Part shown: piece by piece, positions 24,529-27,400 of the stretch
Layout of the letters: each line of letters opens with the position of its first letter
Position numbering within the stretch: the first letter of the stretch is position 1
NCBI GenBank assembly: GCA_964429805.1
Contig: CAYSDH010000043.1
Coordinates: forward strand, 1 to 27,400
Length of the DNA: 27,400 nt
Direction of reading: 5' to 3'
Source: CAYSDH01 sp964429805
Lineage (GTDB): Bacteria; Bacteroidota; Bacteroidia; Flavobacteriales_D; JABDKJ01
The notes under the pieces: generated by a model
Seen by the model: the letters and a program-made list of their open reading frames with translations, nothing else
The model's database searches: none
What the model was told of the DNA's origin: nothing
Made by a program: the position numbers and the translations under genes

Positions 24529-24996
24529 ATGAATATCCTCATTATTCTTGGTGTATTCTTGGCAATGGAGGCCGTTACTTGGGCCACACATAAATATGTG
24601 ATGCATGGCTTTTTGTGGGTCTTGCATAAGGATCATCATGACCATAGACTGCATGAGTCTTGGTGGGAAAAAAATGACGCCTTCTTCATCATTTTTGCCA
24701 TCCCTTCTATGATTTTATTTTATCTAGGCACAGTCAGTGGAGTGCCATATTGTTGGCAGATTGCCACGGGAATAACCTTATATGGAGCAGCCTACTTTTT
24801 TGTCCATGACATCTTTATACATCAGCGCTTAAAGTGGCTTCGTAACTCTGATAACGTTTATTTCAAAGCCCTCAGGAGAGGACATAAGATGCATCACAAG
24901 CACATCGACAAAGAAGATGGTGAGTGTTTTGGTATGCTCATGGTGCCGTTCAAGTATTTTCAGCAAGAGCGAAAAGCCAAGCAGGCCTCAAGCTAA
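24529..24996 (+). CDS. crtZ: Beta-carotene hydroxylase
   Basis: This membrane di-iron enzyme hydroxylates the beta rings of beta-carotene to give zeaxanthin. All four His motifs of CrtZ are in place over 155 residues: HKYVMH (H21, H26), HKDHH (H33, H36, H37), HDIFIH (H93, H98) and HKMHH (H119, H122, H123). Hydrophobic helices lie at about 3-18, 52-68 and 75-92. It begins 13 bases after crtB and ends 3 bases before the cyclase gene. No crtW ketolase is seen in the window, so zeaxanthin is the predicted end product unless other enzymes lie elsewhere. Confidence 0.95.
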   Translation: MNILIILGVFLAMEAVTWATHKYVMHGFLWVLHKDHHDHRLHESWWEKNDAFFIIFAIPSMILFYLGTVSGVPYCWQIATGITLYGAAYFFVHDIFIHQRLKWLRNSDNVYFKALRRGHKMHHKHIDKEDGECFGMLMVPFKYFQQERKAKQASS

Positions 24997-24999
24997 GTT

Positions 25000-25701
25000 A
25001 TGTCGCTGTACCTCATTTTAGACTTAGGGAGTTTAATCATCCCGCTCATCTTCAGTTTTCATCCTAAGCTCAGATTCGATCAGAAACTACGATACGTGGT
25101 TCCCGGTCTTCTTGTCTCCATGGCGATTTTCGTTGCTTGGGATGTCTGGTTTACCGACATGGGTGTGTGGGGTTTTAACGAAGATTATCTGGTCGGCTTG
25201 CATCTCTTCGGATTGCCGCTTGAGGAGTGGCTCTTCTTCATCTGTATTCCTTACGCCTCGATTTTCACGCATCACTGCCTTGTGAAATTGTTGCCCTCAT
25301 GGCGACCTAGTCTGAATGCCTCAAATGTTATGGGCTTAGTGCTTTTGGGCATATTGATATCACTGAGTTTAGGAAATCTTGAGAAGTGGTACACTTCTTT
25401 AAACTTTGCATTTACAGCACTCATTCTTATAGTTGCGCTGACTTCTTTCAAAGAGGTGCTGCGCTCATATTGGTTTCCTTACTTGGTCATTTTGATTCCC
25501 TTTCTCATAGTCAACGGAGTGTTGACCGGGTCATTTATCGAGAATGAAGTAGTGTGGTATAATAATGCTGAGAATATAGGGATTCGGGCAGGGACCATTC
25601 CAGTCGAAGACTTCATGTATGGTTTTACCATGATTTTGATTCCTATTCTGATTGCTCACAAGCTTGAAGAAAATCACAAAAAGCGTCAAAAACTGTCCTA
25701 A
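25000..25701 (+). CDS. Lycopene cyclase, fused CrtYc/CrtYd type
   Basis: This integral membrane enzyme closes both ends of lycopene to beta rings, giving the substrate of crtZ. The 233 residues form two repeats of a small helical domain: the first has SFHPKLRF (19-26) and the PLEEW motif (73-77), the second has SYWFP and PVEDF (201-205). These acidic P-x-E-E/D motifs mark the heterodimer-type cyclase that is fused in one chain in many Bacteroidota and in archaea, unrelated to the FAD-dependent CrtY of enterobacteria. Six or seven hydrophobic helices are visible. It is the last gene of the crt operon; I see no clear terminator in the next 110 bases. Confidence 0.92.
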   Translation: MSLYLILDLGSLIIPLIFSFHPKLRFDQKLRYVVPGLLVSMAIFVAWDVWFTDMGVWGFNEDYLVGLHLFGLPLEEWLFFICIPYASIFTHHCLVKLLPSWRPSLNASNVMGLVLLGILISLSLGNLEKWYTSLNFAFTALILIVALTSFKEVLRSYWFPYLVILIPFLIVNGVLTGSFIENEVVWYNNAENIGIRAGTIPVEDFMYGFTMILIPILIAHKLEENHKKRQKLS

Positions 25702-25811
25702 AACGACCATTTATCGCTTAAAAGGACTCCAAAACAGTTCATAACTGAGTATTCGCGTTTTGTTGTTGGGAGTTCAAATCCGTATATTGGACAGAACATA
25801 AATCCTTTCCA

Positions 25812-26621
25812 ATGTCAGATTTCAGTCATATTCTCGTTCCATTTGATAATTCACCGCCTTCAAAAGCTGCATTGAAAACAGCTATTGATCTAAGTAAGGT
25901 TTTTGGTTCACAGATTACTTCTGTGTACGTCAACATTGGTAAAAAGGATAAAACTGCCGAAGTCAAAGAGGCCATTGCTGAGGTAAATAAGACATACAGT
26001 AAAGAGGTGACTTTGGTCTTACCTACTGGGAAGATGTATAAAGAGGTGGTGCGCACTGCCGAAGACGTGCAGGCTGATGCCATTGTGATGGGGAGTCATG
26101 GTTCTTCAGCGCGAGACATGTTCTTTATAGGTAGTAATGCCTATCGCGTGGTCAGTTCTTCTCACATACCCGTCATTACGTTGCCGGAGTCATTCACGTC
26201 TGGGGTATTTAAAAAAATAGTGGTACCGATTGACCAGTCTAAAGAGACTAGACAGAAAATCCCGATGGTGGCAGAATTAGCGAAAAAGTTTAATTCTAAA
26301 GTTCATCTCTTTGGTACAAGCAAGTATGATGATGATGAGAGTCGACTGAAAGTGAAGCAGTACATCTCTCAGAGTATAGATCTTCTTAAAGAGTCTGAAG
26401 TAGAGACGAGTACTTCCACCTTGTTTGGAAAAAACATTGCGAAAGCCACCTTAGAATGGGCAGATAATGAAAGTGCAGATCTCATTGTCATGATGGCCGA
26501 GTCGGAGCCATCGTCTGGTTTGTTTATGGGCACAAATGCGCAGCAGGTTGTAAACCGCTCATCGGTACCCGTGCTTACTTTGCATGCCAAAGACGTAGGT
26601 ATAACCTATGCCGGATATTGA
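25812..26621 (+). CDS. Tandem universal stress protein (two UspA domains)
   Basis: Universal stress proteins bind ATP or AMP and adjust stress and energy responses; the partner here is unknown. The 269 residues hold two Usp folds (about 1-142 and 148-262). The first keeps the nucleotide loop G-x2-G-x9-G-S (G94, G97, G107 in MGSHGSSARDMFFIGS). In the second the loop reads MAESEPSSGLFMGTN, which lacks the first two glycines and so probably does not bind nucleotide the same way. It starts 110 bases after the crt operon and converges on the histone-like gene. Confidence in the family is high. Confidence 0.94.
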   Translation: MSDFSHILVPFDNSPPSKAALKTAIDLSKVFGSQITSVYVNIGKKDKTAEVKEAIAEVNKTYSKEVTLVLPTGKMYKEVVRTAEDVQADAIVMGSHGSSARDMFFIGSNAYRVVSSSHIPVITLPESFTSGVFKKIVVPIDQSKETRQKIPMVAELAKKFNSKVHLFGTSKYDDDESRLKVKQYISQSIDLLKESEVETSTSTLFGKNIAKATLEWADNESADLIVMMAESEPSSGLFMGTNAQQVVNRSSVPVLTLHAKDVGITYAGY

Positions 26622-26655
26622 CAATCAAAAATTTAAAATAGAGTAAAGAAGAAGA

Positions 26656-26850
26656 CTATTTCTTCTTTTTAGCAGCCGCTTTTTTTGGAGCGGCTTTCTT
26701 TGCAGCCGCCTTTTTGGGAGCGGCCTTTTTTGCTGCAGCTTTCTTAGGAGCAGCAGCCTTTTTAGGCGCAGCAGCTTTTTTCGGAGCCGCTTTCTTTGCA
26801 GCAGCGGCAGCCTTTTTCTCAGCAGCAGCTTTCTTTTTTGCCTTAGCTTT
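26656..26850 (-). repeat. Lys/Ala/Pro codon repeat in the histone-like gene
   Basis: About 65 codons of low complexity form imperfect repeats of AAPKK and AAAKK units. This stretch is GC-skewed compared with its neighbours and may attract false matches in searches. Confidence 0.85.
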
Positions 26851-27045
26851 AGCGTCAAAAGGTTTACCATCTCGGTATTCTCCAAGAACGATGACAGTCT
26901 TACTTCTTTCGTACTGCTCTTTGGCATTAATCATCTCCTGCTCATTATCCCTGCGAATCTTGATGCCTGACTTACTTCCGATGTTCCGAATCTCTAAATA
27001 GTAGCCGTCTTTGAGCTTTGTCGGATTTGTAGGTGGTCTTCCCAT
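26656..27045 (-). CDS. Small basic protein with histone-H1-like Lys/Ala-rich tail
   Basis: The 129 residues split in two. The first 64 form a conserved-looking domain beginning MGRPPTNPTK, with YYLEIRNIGSKSGIKIRRD and TVIVLGEYRDGKPF; I have seen similar short proteins in Bacteroidota without known function. The rest is almost only Lys, Ala and Pro in repeats such as APKKAAAKKA, like eukaryotic H1 and bacterial H1-like proteins. The net charge is strongly positive, so binding to DNA or RNA is likely (inference). Codons for the repeat vary between copies (gca, gcc, gcg, gct all occur), which points to selection on the protein rather than recent DNA slippage. About 240 bases without a recognised gene separate it from the next, divergent gene. 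Confidence 0.85.
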   Translation of the reverse strand: MGRPPTNPTKLKDGYYLEIRNIGSKSGIKIRRDNEQEMINAKEQYERSKTVIVLGEYRDGKPFDAKAKAKKKAAAEKKAAAAAKKAAPKKAAAPKKAAAPKKAAAKKAAPKKAAAKKAAPKKAAAKKKK

Positions 27046-27283
27046 GTTCTCTTGTTCCTTTTCTGTTTAGACCATCAGAGTCTGGCTACGCTTTTCGTCC
27101 CAATTTACTCTGGATGTTATCTGTGGCTAATCTAAAAAATTAATTGAGAGTAAAAAGTTCAAAATCCTTTAAGTGTTGACATACTTATCGAGAGTTGAAA
27201 AGACATCATTGTTGATAGCAAAACATGCAGAATCACGCTCATTACTTAGCTTTTTACATTTTTGTGTCCAAACTACAGCACAC

Positions 27284-27400
27284 ATGAATTTAACACTTGT
27301 AATACTTGCAGCAGGAATGGGGTCCAGATATGGTGGCCTAAAACAACTTGATGCGCTCGGGCCTAAGGGTCAGACTATTATGGACTATTCTGTCCATGAC
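27284..27400 (+). CDS. Sugar-nucleotidyltransferase-like protein (3' end outside the window)
   Basis: The 39 visible codons begin MNLTLVILAAGMGSRYGG, then LKQLDALGPKGQTIMDYSV. The LAAGMGSRYGG...K pattern is the nucleotide-binding signature of NTP-dependent sugar-phosphate nucleotidyltransferases (GlmU, RmlA, GalU relatives), with Lys of GGLKQL as a probable phosphate contact. Such an enzyme would make an NDP-sugar. The rest is outside the window, so the exact subfamily cannot be named. The segment CATTTTTG ends 20 bases before the ATG, one mismatch from TAnnTTTG, but no -33 partner is seen. Confidence 0.85.
   Translation, partial: MNLTLVILAAGMGSRYGGLKQLDALGPKGQTIMDYSVHD

Noticed and set aside
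26645..26668. Inverted repeat AAAGAAGAA / TTCTTCTTT between two convergent genes
   Set aside because: The stem has few G/C pairs and half of it is the Lys codons and stop of the histone-like gene, so it is more likely a by-product of coding than a terminator.
1..27400. CRISPR arrays, transposases, phage genes, tRNA and rRNA
   Set aside because: I found no regularly spaced repeats, transposase motifs, terminal repeats, tRNA-like TTCGANTC elements in a cloverleaf context, or rRNA stretches; the gene content is ordinary chromosomal.

Overview
The window looks like a contig of a marine- or freshwater-type Bacteroidota (roughly Flavobacteriales or Cytophagales; the order is a guess). Supporting signs are promoters of the Bacteroidota form (TTG, 17-23 bases, TAnnTTTG), few Shine-Dalgarno sites, exported proteins whose predicted cleavage leaves an N-terminal Gln, a PorE-like TPR/beta-propeller/OmpA protein, and a carotenoid cluster with a fused CrtYcd-type lycopene cyclase. 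A run of ten N inside one gene marks an assembly gap. I see no rRNA, tRNA, CRISPR array, insertion sequence or phage gene.

Left part (1-4100, all minus strand): a Gfo/Idh/MocA oxidoreductase with its own promoter, a lipoprotein, a polyprenyl-phosphate sugar phosphotransferase for surface polysaccharide, and a 3-hydroxybutyryl-CoA dehydrogenase cut by the window edge. Next (4159-6712, plus): protein-L-isoaspartate methyltransferase, an exported beta-rich protein and a lipoprotein glutaminyl cyclase. Then minus strand again (6728-16600): a FAH-family hydrolase and a DEDDh exonuclease; the PorE-like protein with a clear terminator; a 2-oxo acid dehydrogenase E2 with a good promoter; a GT2 glycosyltransferase fused to a phosphotransferase-like C-terminus; recR; and two small exported or membrane proteins of unknown role. 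A plus-strand DUF2797 gene interrupts this set.

Right part (16913-25701, plus): 6-phosphofructokinase, a small lipoprotein, a binding protein/permease/ATPase importer of the siderophore-cobalamin type, then a tight operon: a MerR regulator with a C-terminal cobalamin-binding domain, crtI, crtB, crtZ and a lycopene cyclase. Together the four enzymes would make zeaxanthin from geranylgeranyl diphosphate. The regulator carries both residue sets known from the B12-dependent photoreceptor CarH (W-x9-E-H and E-x-H-x-x-G), and a perfect inverted repeat overlaps its start codon. The most interesting reading is a light- and B12-controlled carotenoid operon that sits directly after a possible B12 importer. 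The window ends with a tandem universal stress protein, a small basic protein with a histone-H1-like Lys/Ala tail, and the start of a sugar nucleotidyltransferase.
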